NCBI RefSeq assembly: GCF_947242115.1
Contig: NC_074725.1
Coordinates: forward strand, 20,919,398-20,983,397
Origin: Biomphalaria glabrata
Taxonomy: Eukaryota; Mollusca; Gastropoda; Planorbidae
DNA: 64,000 nucleotides
Direction: 5' to 3'
The first letter of the stretch is position 1. Each line of letters opens with the position of its first letter. The position numbers were made by a program, and so were the translations under genes. Of the stretch, positions 62,915 to 64,000 are shown one piece after another. Under the pieces are notes generated by a model. It did no database searches. It saw nothing but the letters and a program-made list of their open reading frames with translations, and was not told the DNA's origin.

Positions 62915-64000
62915 GGACAAACTAGTGGGTCTACGACAGGTTGTAACATCCCTTGTGTGGATCAGATGTGGCTTTCTGGATATAATAGTGGATCTATGAC
63001 AGTTTGTAGCATCCCTTGTGTGGATCAGATATGGCTTTCTGGATATAATAGTGGATCTATGACAGGTTGTAACATCCCTTGCGTGGATCAGATATGGCTT
63101 TCTGGATATAAAAGTGGATCTATGACAGTTTGTAACATCCCTTGTGTGGATCAGATGTGGCTTTCTGGATATAATAGTGGATCTATGACAGTTTGTAACA
63201 TCCCTTGTGTGGATCAGATGTGACTTTCTGGATATAATAGTGGATCTATGACAGTTTGTAACATCCCTTGTGTGGATCAGATGTGACTTTCTGGATATAA
63301 TAGTGGATCTATGACAGGTTGTAACATCCCTTGTGTGGATCAGATGTGGCTTTCTGGATATAATAGTGGATCTATGACAGTTTGTAGCATCCCTTGTGTG
63401 GATCAGATATGGCTTTCTGGATATAATAGTGGATCTATGACAGTTTGTAACATCCCTTGCGTGGATCAGATGTGGCTTTCTGGATATAATAGTGGATCTA
63501 TGACAGGTTGTAACATCCCTTGCGTGGATCAGATATGGCTTTCTGGATATAATAGTGGATCTATGACAGGTTGTAACATCCCTTGCGTGGATCAGATATG
63601 GCTTTCTGGATATAATAGTGGATCTATGACAGTTTGTAACATCCCTTGCGTGGATCAGATATGGCTTTCTGGAAATAATAGTGGATCTATGACAGTTTGT
63701 AGCATCCCTTGTGTGGATCAGATGTGGCTTTCTGGATATAATAGTGGATCTATGACAGGTTGTAACATCCCTTGCGTGGATCAGATATGGCTTTCTGGAT
63801 ATAATAGTGGATCTATGACAGTTTGTAACATCCCTTGCGTGGATCAGATGTGGCTTTCTGGATATAATAGTGGATCTATGACAGGTTGTAACATCCCTTG
63901 CGTGGATCAGATGTGGCTTTCTGGATATAATAGTGGATCTATGACAGTTTGTAACATCCCTTGTGTGGATCAGATATGGCTTTCTGGATATAATAGTGGA
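62915..64000 (+). repeat. 63-bp tandem array, about 17 units, continues past the window
   Basis: Each unit runs ggatctatgacagtttgtaa, catcccttgtgtggatcaga, tgtggctttctggatataat, agt (63 bp). The first unit is diverged, and the others differ at a few sites only (GTTTG/GGTTG, TGTGTGG/TGCGTGG, GATGTGG/GATATGG). Because 63 is a multiple of three, one frame stays open as a 21-aa repeat (SGSMTVCNIPCVDQMWLSGYN), broken at two units by TGA (63219 and 63282) and open from there to the window end. Nothing else marks it as coding. Confidence 0.92.

Noticed and set aside
62915-64000. CRISPR-like array
   Set aside because: Units are contiguous 63-bp direct repeats without unique spacers, in a eukaryotic context.

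Overview
The window looks like a repeat-rich, gene-poor nuclear segment from a gastropod mollusc, probably a pulmonate freshwater snail. The grounds are long AT-rich non-coding DNA, an invertebrate chemosensory-type GPCR without introns in the visible part, many tRNA-derived SINEs, decayed CR1/L2/RTE-type LINEs, and one nearly perfect I-clade LINE of the kind described from planorbid snails (Nimbus of Biomphalaria glabrata). The species is inferred; no rRNA, mitochondrial or marker gene is present.

The most interesting content is a dispersed cluster of five host genes at about 14.1, 19.6-21.3, 36.1-37.9, 47.8 and 60.2 kb (one on +, four on -). All encode secreted or surface-anchored proteins built from one cysteine domain that I do not recognise. 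Its core is C-x(16-19)-C-x(13-17)-C-x12-C, with a [DE]-[YFLVMI] signature after the third Cys; the last loop is exactly 12 residues in all 15 copies. A fuller six-Cys form is C-x10-C-x17-C-x14-C-x12-C-x(6-8)-C. Two genes carry a single six-Cys domain (101 and 100 aa), one carries a four-Cys domain behind a Pro/Thr repeat stalk (212 aa), and two carry six domains each (548 and 603 aa) with C-terminal hydrophobic tails. Each coding region is one uninterrupted exon with a plausible 3' splice site 20-224 nt before the ATG, which suggests a shared structure of a 5'-UTR intron plus one coding exon. This is the best candidate for an undescribed system: a rapidly diversifying family of secreted and glycosylated cell-surface proteins.

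Layout. 0-0.9 kb: 3' part of a GPCR gene. 1.7-13 kb: LINE tails, SINEs, a DNA element with a perfect 8-bp target duplication (2.69-3.98 kb) and a foldback-like element with a 16-bp tandem arm (7.8-8.6 kb). 13.6-14.8 kb: purine-rich tract, 32-bp tandem repeats and the first Cys-domain gene. 17-19.3 kb: LINE/SINE debris. 19.6-21.3 kb: the 548-aa gene. 21.7-32 kb: SINEs, an L2-like LINE that has lost its catalytic motif, and a CR1-like LINE with a long open frame. 36.1-37.9 kb: the 603-aa gene. 38-47.7 kb: LINE tails, microsatellites, a degenerate repeat block and an hAT-like element. 47.8-48.2 kb: the 101-aa gene. 50.3-56.2 kb: a full-length I-clade LINE with both ORFs open and a 13-bp target duplication, so a recent insertion. 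60.2 kb: the 100-aa gene. 62.9 kb to the window end: a 63-bp tandem array that runs off the edge.
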